Origin: Bermanella sp040371755 | Lineage (GTDB): Bacteria > Pseudomonadota > Gammaproteobacteria > Pseudomonadales > Oceanobacteraceae | Length of the DNA stretch: 64,000 nucleotides | Reading direction: 5' to 3' | Assembly: GCF_040371755.1 (NCBI RefSeq) | Contig: NZ_BAABWE010000007.1 | Coordinates: 144,198 to 208,197, forward strand | Shown: positions 43,258-52,061 of the stretch, in pieces | Numbering within the stretch: the first letter of the stretch is position 1 | How the letters are laid out: every line of letters starts with the position of its first letter | Position numbers and translations under genes: made by a program | The notes under the pieces: model-generated | Database searches by the model: none | Seen by the model: the letters and a program-made list of their open reading frames with translations, nothing else | Told to the model about the DNA's origin: nothing

Positions 43258-43295
43258 CTCCCATTAGTTACAATGAACTGACGTACTAATGGGAG
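43258..43295 (+). promoter_or_regulatory. Hairpin sequestering the ribosome binding site of the secreted-protein operon
   Basis: CTCCCATTAGT (43258-43268) and ACTAATGGGAG (43285-43295) form a perfect 11-bp stem with a 16-base loop. The right arm contains GGGAG, the only well-placed ribosome binding site for the GTG at 43303. The hairpin would therefore block translation of the first operon gene unless opened; alternatively the DNA palindrome is an operator. Confidence 0.7.
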
Positions 43296-43302
43296 TGTCA
43301 GG

Positions 43303-46032
43303 GTGAAAAATCTTTTAGCTATCCTTCTCTTGCTGAGCGTACCAATAGTAAATGCCAGTGTGCCAGAGCCACCTTTTGTCATTCAGGGTCATGTATTTTC
43401 GGCTGGTGAGCAAGTTACACAAAATGGTATGCTGATCACAGCACGATATGCAGATGTTAATTTAGCCGAATCAACCCTCAGTAGCTCAAACAATTATCAA
43501 TTCACGCTTGAAATCCCATTAGAAGCCAATATTGGTTCACGCGATATTTACCACGCCCGGGTAGGGGATGTTTTATCCCTGCAAATAGCGGGTACGACCG
43601 TCGCTAACGTCCAAATTTCAGATCGTGGAATCTTAGTAATACAAAATGTTCAGCTGCCATCTAATTTTGACTCAGATGGTGATGGTATATACGATTCACT
43701 AGAACTAGCCGATGGTAAAAACCCTAATGATCCAAATGACCCAGTCCTCTTCGGTAATCTAGATATCGATAATGATGGTATTAGCAACGGCCTTGAATTT
43801 TTAAGTAATACCTATAATCCTCGTGGAGATTACGACGGCGATGGCTTCGCCAATGAAGATGAATACACATTAGGTTCAGCACCAAATAATGCTGCACAAT
43901 TTCCAAAAACAGCAGCGGATATAGGTAAGGCATCTATTGTTGATGCAGGTCCTGGTGCGTATAGGAACTTGCTTGATGAGCACGGTGCTCCGCTTGTTTG
44001 GGATGAAGTGGTCAATGGTGTGCCGTCTTCTATGTTGTTTGCTTATTGGAATATTGATTTACGCTTAGATTTAGTTATTGCAACCGATCATGGCAAAGTG
44101 TTTGTATTAGAGCAAAACGCGCAAAATCAATATGCCTCCCCTCAACTTATTAGCCTATTCTCATTGCCGGTTGGTGGCCCTATCCAGTTAGGCTTTACTA
44201 ATTTTGATTCGGAATACGGCCCAGAATTATGGGCATTTAGTGCAGTTAATCAAATCCTCTATATCTATAAGCGAAGCGCCGATGGCCAGCCATTTGGCAG
44301 TAGTGTTTGGCGAGAATTAAGCCTTCCGCAAATCACAGGTCGCATTGCATTTGGTGATATTAATGGTGATGATGCACAGGATATTGTGGCATCAGGTGTC
44401 GACATTGGCGATCCGTCCACTGTCATTAGTAATGTCATGGCTTCTTTTGCCGGTGCATGGGATGGTTATGCGCCTTCGTTTTCAGCACCTACTTTACTGT
44501 TTGAGAAACCCTATAATGATAATGGTCAGTTATATATTATCCCAAATATCAAGGAGACAGGTTTCGATAAGCTGCCTGATCTGATATTTAGGGGGAATGG
44601 TAAGCAATCATTCATAATTACATCTCATAATGGCCTTGATGACCCTGACCGCATAAGAATATTTAAAACGGTTGAGAGTGATTATACCGAATCTTCACAG
44701 TTGGGGATTTTCGGGGGGCAAATGTCTGAAAGTTACTCTGATGTATTTGCTTATGCTGATATAATGGAAAATGAATATTCTGGTTATTCAGATTATATCT
44801 TCTATACGGCAAATTCACCGGGAGCTGTGAATAACTTTAGAGTTTTACTTGGTTTAAATAGCACCCTTGATACCGATGGGGATGGCATTCCTGATTTCAA
44901 AGACTTAGATGCAAATGACCCAAATATCCCGCTGCCAAACGGTAATGTTGACTATGACGGTGACGGCATTCCTTACGCAGTTGACGGCAATAATAGTGGA
45001 TTAGAAGATGCCGATAACGACGGCATGTCAGACTTGTTTGAAATTAAAAATGGTCTTAACCCGCTAGATGCCAGTGACGCAAATTTAGACCCAGATAACG
45101 ACGGGCGAACTAACCTAGAAGAATCCTTAGATGGCACAAACCCACGAGCTAAAACCTCTGTTTTAACGCAAGATGCAACCTTGGTAGCCAGTATCGCTAC
45201 ATTCGAGACCGGCGCGGCCAAAATGTTGTTAGTTGATGAAGAGTTAGCTGTAGCATCAACAAACAATGCCAGCGTAAAACTTTATGATTTAAATAATTTA
45301 AGCCAAGCCAGAAGTATAGAATCATCAGATGCTAACGGTGTTGCCCAACTGGCTACCTCTGGTAAATATTTAATCATGGGTAATGTGGGCGGTACCATAG
45401 AAGTATGGGATGTGAATTCATCAATTAAGTTGGCCACATTTAATAAAAACACTTCAACCGTGACAGATTTATCCATTGATGGCGTAAACCTGTATGCACT
45501 ACACGCTGATGGTTATTTTTATCAATTCAACCTGCAAACACTTTCCTACATTGGTAATTGGAAAATCTACGATGGCTTTTTGACCAGTTTATTGGCCCGT
45601 AATAATATTCTATATATACAAGCATCCAACCCAGAAAAAATAATGTTCGTTTGGGATGCAACCAAGCAAGAAGTCATTTACAACATTAATGGCGGTGCAG
45701 AGTGTTGTGAGAAAGTAGTAGCAGAGCTTTCTGGTGAAAATCTCATTTTAGCTAATAGCTATTCTGGCAGTGGTATCTACGCAACTAATATTGGTAATTT
45801 AAACAGTCAGGAGGTTGTGCCTAACTTAGATGTTAGCGCTGTGAAGGCGGTAAATAACAGTATTTATGTTGGCCGAACATCCGGAGTAATAGAAAGTTAC
45901 TCATCCGTAGATGGTAGTTTCCAAGCTCGTGTCGCGGCACCGTATTCACAAGTACGTGGGCTAGAACTCATTAATGGTGGATTCATTTCATTGCATGCTG
46001 ATGGTCAAGTATATATTTGGGAGCACAAGTAA
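43303..46032 (+). CDS. Secreted protein with calcium-type DxDxDG repeats and propeller-like halves
   Basis: 909 aa from GTG 43303. Signal peptide (LLAILLLLSVPIVNA). Residues 30-115 look like a beta-sandwich. Thrombospondin type-3/EF-like calcium loops occur at about 125-200 (DSDGDGIYDSLELADG, DIDNDGISNGLEF, DYDGDGFANEDEY) and again at about 525-610 (DTDGDGIPDFKDLDAND, DYDGDGIPYAVDG, DADNDGMSDLFEIKNG, DPDNDGRTNLEES). Between them is an FG-GAP-like propeller region, and from about 630 to the end a WD40-like propeller (GGTIEVWDVNSSIKLATF; GVNLYALHADGYFYQFNL). Such proteins act at the cell surface or outside. First gene of the operon; its stop overlaps the next ATG (TAATG). No precise function known. 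Confidence 0.78.
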   Translation: MKNLLAILLLLSVPIVNASVPEPPFVIQGHVFSAGEQVTQNGMLITARYADVNLAESTLSSSNNYQFTLEIPLEANIGSRDIYHARVGDVLSLQIAGTTVANVQISDRGILVIQNVQLPSNFDSDGDGIYDSLELADGKNPNDPNDPVLFGNLDIDNDGISNGLEFLSNTYNPRGDYDGDGFANEDEYTLGSAPNNAAQFPKTAADIGKASIVDAGPGAYRNLLDEHGAPLVWDEVVNGVPSSMLFAYWNIDLRLDLVIATDHGKVFVLEQNAQNQYASPQLISLFSLPVGGPIQLGFTNFDSEYGPELWAFSAVNQILYIYKRSADGQPFGSSVWRELSLPQITGRIAFGDINGDDAQDIVASGVDIGDPSTVISNVMASFAGAWDGYAPSFSAPTLLFEKPYNDNGQLYIIPNIKETGFDKLPDLIFRGNGKQSFIITSHNGLDDPDRIRIFKTVESDYTESSQLGIFGGQMSESYSDVFAYADIMENEYSGYSDYIFYTANSPGAVNNFRVLLGLNSTLDTDGDGIPDFKDLDANDPNIPLPNGNVDYDGDGIPYAVDGNNSGLEDADNDGMSDLFEIKNGLNPLDASDANLDPDNDGRTNLEESLDGTNPRAKTSVLTQDATLVASIATFETGAAKMLLVDEELAVASTNNASVKLYDLNNLSQARSIESSDANGVAQLATSGKYLIMGNVGGTIEVWDVNSSIKLATFNKNTSTVTDLSIDGVNLYALHADGYFYQFNLQTLSYIGNWKIYDGFLTSLLARNNILYIQASNPEKIMFVWDATKQEVIYNINGGAECCEKVVAELSGENLILANSYSGSGIYATNIGNLNSQEVVPNLDVSAVKAVNNSIYVGRTSGVIESYSSVDGSFQARVAAPYSQVRGLELINGGFISLHADGQVYIWEHK

Positions 46033-46445
46033 TGAAAAAATTATTCGTTATTTCTTTAATGGTTGCTTTAGCATCGTGTAGCGATGGTAGTAGTAAGCAA
46101 AATCCAGATACTAAAGAAGAATACCAACAATATAACCCCTCAGATTTTGTATTAACTCAAAATGTGGATCTAGTCTCGTTTGGTGAAACAGAGGTAACAG
46201 TAAATCTAGCTAATTTAGCAACCGATGGAGCCGTGTATTTATCTGTAACAAGTGATGAATTAACAAATAATAAAATTACAGTTACACCTTATAAAAGTAT
46301 TCTTAACCCAAATGGCGGTGTTGCAAATATTAAGCTTAAAATTAAAGATCAAGGCAGTATCGTTGCTCCGGGTATAAATGTAAAAGTAACAACCTCAGGT
46401 AATACATCTTATGAGCAAGACTTGGTGTTAGGTTGGAGTGAATAA
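46032..46445 (+). CDS. Small lipoprotein of the secreted-protein operon
   Basis: 137 aa from ATG 46032, which overlaps the preceding stop by one base. Lipobox LASC in MKKLFVISLMVALASCSDGS. The mature domain of about 115 residues is predicted beta-rich (FVLTQNVDLVSFGETEVTVN; VYLSVTSDELTNNKITVTPY; NVKVTTSGNTSYEQDLVLGW), compatible with one immunoglobulin-like sandwich. No family is recognised. It is located between the propeller protein and the PPIase lipoprotein, and would sit at a membrane face in the envelope, perhaps as an assembly or anchoring partner for the large exported proteins; that is inference from context only. Confidence 0.72.
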   Translation: MKKLFVISLMVALASCSDGSSKQNPDTKEEYQQYNPSDFVLTQNVDLVSFGETEVTVNLANLATDGAVYLSVTSDELTNNKITVTPYKSILNPNGGVANIKLKIKDQGSIVAPGINVKVTTSGNTSYEQDLVLGWSE

Positions 46446-46447
46446 TA

Positions 46448-47392
46448 ATGAAAGCACTAAGTATACCTCTGTGTTTATTATGCTTAGCTGCGTGCTCAAA
46501 TGAGCAAGCAGAAACCATAGATGGACAATACAACCTGTCTCAAATAGGCGAGAGTATAGTTGCCGAAGTTGATGGTAATGCTATTACTCGTAATCAGCTT
46601 GACCATCAGTTGGCGTTTTACAGTTCTAACCCCATGGTGAGCGCTGAAGATAGCCGCATTGAGTTATTAAATGAAATGATAGAAGAGCAAGTGATGTACA
46701 ACAAGGCCATAGAAAATGGCTTTAATGAAAGTCCAGAGTACATTAACAATCAGCGTAAGTTATTGGCTTACGAATATAAAAAATATTTGCAGCAAAAAGT
46801 GCAAGAAAGCATCAAAATTACAGACGTTGATTTAAGTATCTATTACGAAACCAATAAGGAGAAATACACCAAGCCCGCAATGAAGCGTATTGCATTATTC
46901 CAGCAGCGTGACGATTTGCCCGCTGGGAAGTTAGCGTTAAAACAAGTGAAAGAAGCCGCCGAATATCTAAAACCAGAAGAAGGTTTTGGTCAATACGCTC
47001 TAGAATCCCATCATGCTAAAACGGCAAATCGCTCAGGGAAATTACCTTGGATGTCAAACACCAGTCAAATGGCAGGTGTGCCTCAACAAGTATTTCAGGC
47101 TGCCAGCAAATTAAAAGTAGGTGAGATATCAGCTCCATTCAAAATTAAAAGTGCAACGTATTTGGTGCGTTTAGTAGACGAAAGGTCCAAGCAAACGACG
47201 CCGCTTGATGAGTTAAAACCCAGTTTGCGAAAAACCTTATTGAGCGAACAAAAAAACAAAATGTTACTAGCCTTTAAAGATAAAGCTAAAGCGGCCAGTA
47301 AAATTACTATATTCAAAGAAAACTTAACCAATCAAAGCAACCTAAATACAACGGATGCGCCATTGGGCCCACCTGGTTTTCCGGTGAAGTAA
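46448..47392 (+). CDS. Parvulin-type peptidyl-prolyl isomerase lipoprotein
   Basis: 314 aa. Lipobox LAAC (MKALSIPLCLLCLAACSNEQ). The helical N-terminal part has the SurA/PrsA/PpiD chaperone wording: VAEVDGNAITRNQLDHQLAF and RIELLNEMIEEQVMYNKAIE. The parvulin domain follows at about residues 135-255, with GFGQYALESHHAKTANRSGK, LPWMSNTSQMAGVPQQVFQA and ASKLKVGEISAPFKIKSATY. Proteins of this kind help secreted polypeptides fold in the periplasm. Being placed among very large exported proteins, it is probably a dedicated folding factor for them. Starts 2 bases after the preceding stop. Confidence 0.83.
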   Translation: MKALSIPLCLLCLAACSNEQAETIDGQYNLSQIGESIVAEVDGNAITRNQLDHQLAFYSSNPMVSAEDSRIELLNEMIEEQVMYNKAIENGFNESPEYINNQRKLLAYEYKKYLQQKVQESIKITDVDLSIYYETNKEKYTKPAMKRIALFQQRDDLPAGKLALKQVKEAAEYLKPEEGFGQYALESHHAKTANRSGKLPWMSNTSQMAGVPQQVFQAASKLKVGEISAPFKIKSATYLVRLVDERSKQTTPLDELKPSLRKTLLSEQKNKMLLAFKDKAKAASKITIFKENLTNQSNLNTTDAPLGPPGFPVK

Positions 47393-47405
47393 GGAGTACA
47401 AGGAA

Positions 47406-50400
47406 ATGAATTTTTATAAAAATATTGTGCGTCCTATATCGCAAACGTTATTCGCCTGCATATGCTTGGTGCTGCCTCTGCATGTATCAGCCCTCAATTT
47501 AAAAGCTGAGCAATGGCAACTGGTGAGCTTCCCTCGATTGCCGGCTAATGCCTCAATTGACAATACTTTTGGTGATGCTAAATCTAAAATAACAGCAATA
47601 TGGACGTTTGATAACAATACAAAAACATGGCAAAGCTGGCCTAAATATGAAGGTCTAGAAACCTCAAATTTAACCCACTTAAACGTAGGGCAAGGCTATT
47701 GGATGCAAGCCACTCAAGATATTAACCTTGAAATAACAAACGCCAGCGAAACTGTTGGCGAAATGGTGTTGTACCCAGGTTGGAATTTAATCGGTTTGTC
47801 ATCTGATAATTTAATCCCCCATGAGCAAGCCTTGGCAGGTGTACCATTTTTAGAGATATGGAAATACGACTCAAATCGAAATAAATTCTTATCGGTTCAA
47901 AAGTCCCGTGGCTCACAAATTATTCTAAAAGAAGAATTTACCGATATCGAAGTCAATACAGGTCTTTGGGTTTACATGGCCGAGCAATCAGCCTTATTGC
48001 CATCAATGGGTACCTTGCTACCACCTGATATCGACCTAGAGCCACTGCTAAGCCTAAGCGAATACGGTGTAGAAGCCCTTTGGGATAACCTCACACCTGG
48101 TGATATCGACTGGAATGGCGATGGCTATTTTGATTTTCCAAATACTCAAGACACAGTAGCCTTTGGAGACTTTCTAAATCGCCAGCGAATTGCTATTACT
48201 AATGATGGTAATGGTGTATTAAACTGGCAAGCCACCATTGAACCTGCTGTAGATTGGTTATTGTTTGAATCATTAGATGAGGGGGGGCAAGCAGTTCTGA
48301 CTGATTTTGCAATAGGTAACGTATCAAATTCTAATGGTGAATTGATCATGGTTGCAAATCGTACAGGTATGCAATCCTCAAATAATTACAAAACCCAAAT
48401 CGTATTAAGAGCAAATGGCTCAGTCCAAGAAAAACGCATTGATGTAACGTTAGATGTTGCTGATATTATTGGCGATTATGAAATGACAGTGAATATTGCC
48501 AGCATTAACGACAAAACTGCGGATGTGCATAACCCTGTTTATTTCTTAAGTTTTGCTCCTGATGGTGAATTTTCTGTGAAAGCGTTCTTAGATGAAGAGC
48601 GTTCATTACTAATTCCTGAAATTACCTATCTTTCGGGTGCAAAGCTATCTGACCCAGAGTCGCATTTTCAGGTTCTTGGTCAGTTACATCTGCCAGCGGA
48701 GCATGAGCATAATCCATATAATCAAGAAATACGTCGAGAATTTACAATTACCGGAAAGCGAGGTAGTGAAACAGACGGCTTATCTCCGTTAGATTTGAAA
48801 GGCTCATATTCAGAAAATATTTATGGTGTATTTGATCAACCGATTCAAATTCAAGGTGAATTTATAGCTCGTCGATTATCTGCAGAACCAAAAAAGAAAG
48901 ACTCAATAATTTCAGAGTTTAAAGAAGGCAATATATTATCTGGCTCTCCAGAAAGCCCATCTGTTAATTTGTTTGATTTAAATATCACAGAGAGGTTCAG
49001 TATTATTGATGTGATGACAAAACTAAAAGTCAACCATCCTGTACCTGAGTCTCTAAGTTTAGCATTAATTGGGCCTAGCTGGTTTAATGAAGAAACTCAA
49101 GAGGAAGTAAGAACAATTGCAAGCCTCCATGAATATCAAAGTAGCGACCTAAGTAATGTTAGTTATGATGATTTTGATGAATCCATAGATTCATTAGATA
49201 TTTTCAACGGTCAGCTAAGTTTAGGCCAGTGGACACTATCAATAACTAATACGTCAAGCAGTGTTGGTAGACTCGAAAATTGGAGCTTAGATGTAAGCGG
49301 GGCATCAGTACATAAGGTTACAGGGACCTTGCCAGATGCAGGGATTAATATTCAATTAAATGGCTGTGGTATTGTCTTAAATACCGAAACGGATGAAAAC
49401 GGATATTTCGAATTTGATGGATTAATTCCGTGTGATTATGAATTGGCAGTTTTGCAGTTAGGTTATGAAGTAACCACAGCCACTATACGAATTAAAAAGT
49501 GTACTACTGATCAAGGTGGAACTCAGTGTGATACGGAGGAAGACTATACTGAAGCTCTAAGTGCTTCTCAAATAGAAGAGCTATCCCCTCAATTAATTGC
49601 CTCTAGTGGCGAGATGAAAGTATTACTTTCACCCTCCACGGCGCAATTGCCAATAACTCTACAAGCTGTAGACGTTACCGACTACAATCAATTAGACAAA
49701 ACACTACAGTCTCGTACATGGCAATTGTATAAACGTATTAATAACACAACGGCTATTAGTGAAGATGGTTACCTTATTGATATAGAGCCTAAACCGGGTG
49801 AGGTGGAATTTGGGAAGAATTATATTTCGTATTCTGAGAATTTTACCCAATGGTCCCCTGTCGGCGTCCGACTCTCTAAGGCAAATATCCTAGACCCTAG
49901 ATCAGGTAATGCAGCGGTTAATGCTGTACACAATGGTAATGGAAAACTTGGTTGGATATTTAGAAGTGAGACCCAGGGTGATGGTACATTCCCAGTTAAA
50001 TCTGGAGATGTCGTAACATTCTCCGTATTTGCAAAAGCGGGTTCGACAAATCAATTACGTTTTCGTTTTGGGGATGGGTCGTCATTTATTTCTTCAAAAT
50101 TGCTAAATCTAGTAACGGGTGATGTCATAAGTGAGACAAACTTACCTTCAAAAGTAACGCCTCTGGCAAATGATTGGTATCGTGTCGAAGTATCATTAAA
50201 GGCTTCTAAAAATTATACTGACATGCATTGTGATTTATCTATGGCTAAAAATGGCATTTATGAAATTACAACCCAAGAAAACCTTTATGTGTTTGGACCT
50301 CAATGCGAAGTCAATAGAGCATCAGGTTTAGTAAACTTTCAAAATGCAGAAAATCATAACGCTAAAAACTACCACCCTGACCCTTACAATGAAAATGGAT

Positions 50401-52061
50401 GGAATTGGGGTAATGCCAGTAATGGTACCTTAGCGAAAGTCGAAACGCTGAATCCATCTAATGTGCCTAATGTAAATTTGGCAGAACAAACCGGTTCGGG
50501 ATATTTTATACCTGTTAATTCCTATAACAAAGGTTTAGAAGTTAAAGCGGGTGAGAGAACTTATTCGTCATTTATAGTTCGTGTTCCTGATGATTCAGAA
50601 GCCTTTGGATTGTCACTTCAACTAGGTATGGATGGAGACCTATCAAGATTCAAGATTCACTCAAACACTAAGCAAATTTTATGGAAAGCTTACGATATAG
50701 ATAATTACGAAATTTTATCTTTACCAGATGATTTTTACCTAATTCAAGTTGAGCGAACTCATAGTCGTGATTTATCTAATGTTTTTGCGAGGTTAGTTTT
50801 TGGAAGTGAGGTTAATGGCTCTGTCGCCCCTGTGGGCTCAAAAGCTGAAATCCAAGGTTTTTATGTGGGTAAATCACCATTTACCAACCCATATGTAATG
50901 CATAAAAACTATAAACTAGAAAGTGATTTAGATAACTGGCATAAAGCCCGCTATACCGCATCTATTGCAAATGGCGCGGTTAAATTAGTCAGTACAGGTG
51001 GCGACCCTCAATTTCTCCGTTTCCTAAAAAATACTAATGATGAATTTGACGGTAGTAAATACTCTCACGTTAAAATTCGTTATCGCGTGAATCAAGGCGT
51101 TGATTATAATAGTCTTTTCTTCGGTAATGAATCAGCTGATAGCTTTTCTGGTAAAAGGCATATTGTATTTGGATCTTTTGCAGAGCAATCATCTGAGGTA
51201 ACACTAGAAGGGCCAGATGCAGATGGTTATTATGTGGCGACACTCGATCTTTCAAACAATAGTCGCTGGACAAAACAAGGCTTAGTTACCCGCCTCCGTT
51301 TTGATTTTGCTTCCAATGCTATTGGTACCGATACAGATGTCGACTATATCAAAATCTACAACCCTGATGCATACGAAGCTTACGCAGCCGATTACTGGCC
51401 AGCCTCTTACACGGCCCCTAAACCATTAAGCGAAGTAACCGCATCGGCCTATATCCCAACGGGAGCCGCTCACGCAGAACGCTCTATTAATGGCCAACAA
51501 AATGTATTGATCACCGAACAAACTACAGGGTTGAGAGGCAGCTTCTCTCATCAATTTAGCAATATCCGCAGTAATGCCGGTGTGTATTTTGTTAAATTAA
51601 ATTCAGATGTATTAAATGCATCCCGCAATGCGGAAACCTTGCCGTACACCACGCAAGATATTTTGGCCATTAAGAATCCAGAAGCCATCCACGTGGGCAT
51701 GTTCTCGTTATTTGGAGCAGCTGGAACACCGTCACTAAAAGCCATGGACAGCGCCACTTTTGATATTGACCGCTTCCCACTTATGAGCACATCAGGCTCG
51801 CAAGGAGTAGAAGATAGTGATGGATTTAAAGCAGACGACTTAGAAGACGACGCATACGAGACCAACGCCCCTAACGATGTTGGCCCAAGTGCGGGTGGTG
51901 GTTACTATGCGGTGCCAACGGGTATGGATGCACCAGCGGGTAATTTAAATAAACATTATAAAATGTACATCAGCGCAGGGCAGTTGTACCAAGGTGGTAG
52001 CATGTACAGTGGTGGCGTGCGTTTAGATACCGGCATTCAAAGCCAAGAGGAGAGTAAATAA
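47406..52061 (+). CDS. Large secreted multi-domain protein with PGWN modules and P-domain
   Basis: 1551 aa, signal peptide to about residue 29, ATG behind AAGGAG. Residues 30-110 and 118-200 are two tandem modules ending GQGYWMQ and GLWVYMA; the second opens YPGWNLIGLSSD, related to modules in the RHS protein of the same operon. A calcium-like loop GDIDWNGDGYFDFPN follows at about 236. Residues about 515-632 match a proprotein-convertase P-domain (KLKVNHPVPESLSLALIGPS; LGQWTLSITNTSSSVGRLEN). A carboxypeptidase-regulatory-like beta domain follows (GIVLNTETDENGYFEFDGLI). The C-terminal 700 residues look like several carbohydrate-binding-type beta domains. No catalytic motif seen. Likely surface or released structural component. 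Its stop overlaps the next ATG. Confidence 0.78.
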   Translation: MNFYKNIVRPISQTLFACICLVLPLHVSALNLKAEQWQLVSFPRLPANASIDNTFGDAKSKITAIWTFDNNTKTWQSWPKYEGLETSNLTHLNVGQGYWMQATQDINLEITNASETVGEMVLYPGWNLIGLSSDNLIPHEQALAGVPFLEIWKYDSNRNKFLSVQKSRGSQIILKEEFTDIEVNTGLWVYMAEQSALLPSMGTLLPPDIDLEPLLSLSEYGVEALWDNLTPGDIDWNGDGYFDFPNTQDTVAFGDFLNRQRIAITNDGNGVLNWQATIEPAVDWLLFESLDEGGQAVLTDFAIGNVSNSNGELIMVANRTGMQSSNNYKTQIVLRANGSVQEKRIDVTLDVADIIGDYEMTVNIASINDKTADVHNPVYFLSFAPDGEFSVKAFLDEERSLLIPEITYLSGAKLSDPESHFQVLGQLHLPAEHEHNPYNQEIRREFTITGKRGSETDGLSPLDLKGSYSENIYGVFDQPIQIQGEFIARRLSAEPKKKDSIISEFKEGNILSGSPESPSVNLFDLNITERFSIIDVMTKLKVNHPVPESLSLALIGPSWFNEETQEEVRTIASLHEYQSSDLSNVSYDDFDESIDSLDIFNGQLSLGQWTLSITNTSSSVGRLENWSLDVSGASVHKVTGTLPDAGINIQLNGCGIVLNTETDENGYFEFDGLIPCDYELAVLQLGYEVTTATIRIKKCTTDQGGTQCDTEEDYTEALSASQIEELSPQLIASSGEMKVLLSPSTAQLPITLQAVDVTDYNQLDKTLQSRTWQLYKRINNTTAISEDGYLIDIEPKPGEVEFGKNYISYSENFTQWSPVGVRLSKANILDPRSGNAAVNAVHNGNGKLGWIFRSETQGDGTFPVKSGDVVTFSVFAKAGSTNQLRFRFGDGSSFISSKLLNLVTGDVISETNLPSKVTPLANDWYRVEVSLKASKNYTDMHCDLSMAKNGIYEITTQENLYVFGPQCEVNRASGLVNFQNAENHNAKNYHPDPYNENGWNWGNASNGTLAKVETLNPSNVPNVNLAEQTGSGYFIPVNSYNKGLEVKAGERTYSSFIVRVPDDSEAFGLSLQLGMDGDLSRFKIHSNTKQILWKAYDIDNYEILSLPDDFYLIQVERTHSRDLSNVFARLVFGSEVNGSVAPVGSKAEIQGFYVGKSPFTNPYVMHKNYKLESDLDNWHKARYTASIANGAVKLVSTGGDPQFLRFLKNTNDEFDGSKYSHVKIRYRVNQGVDYNSLFFGNESADSFSGKRHIVFGSFAEQSSEVTLEGPDADGYYVATLDLSNNSRWTKQGLVTRLRFDFASNAIGTDTDVDYIKIYNPDAYEAYAADYWPASYTAPKPLSEVTASAYIPTGAAHAERSINGQQNVLITEQTTGLRGSFSHQFSNIRSNAGVYFVKLNSDVLNASRNAETLPYTTQDILAIKNPEAIHVGMFSLFGAAGTPSLKAMDSATFDIDRFPLMSTSGSQGVEDSDGFKADDLEDDAYETNAPNDVGPSAGGGYYAVPTGMDAPAGNLNKHYKMYISAGQLYQGGSMYSGGVRLDTGIQSQEESK

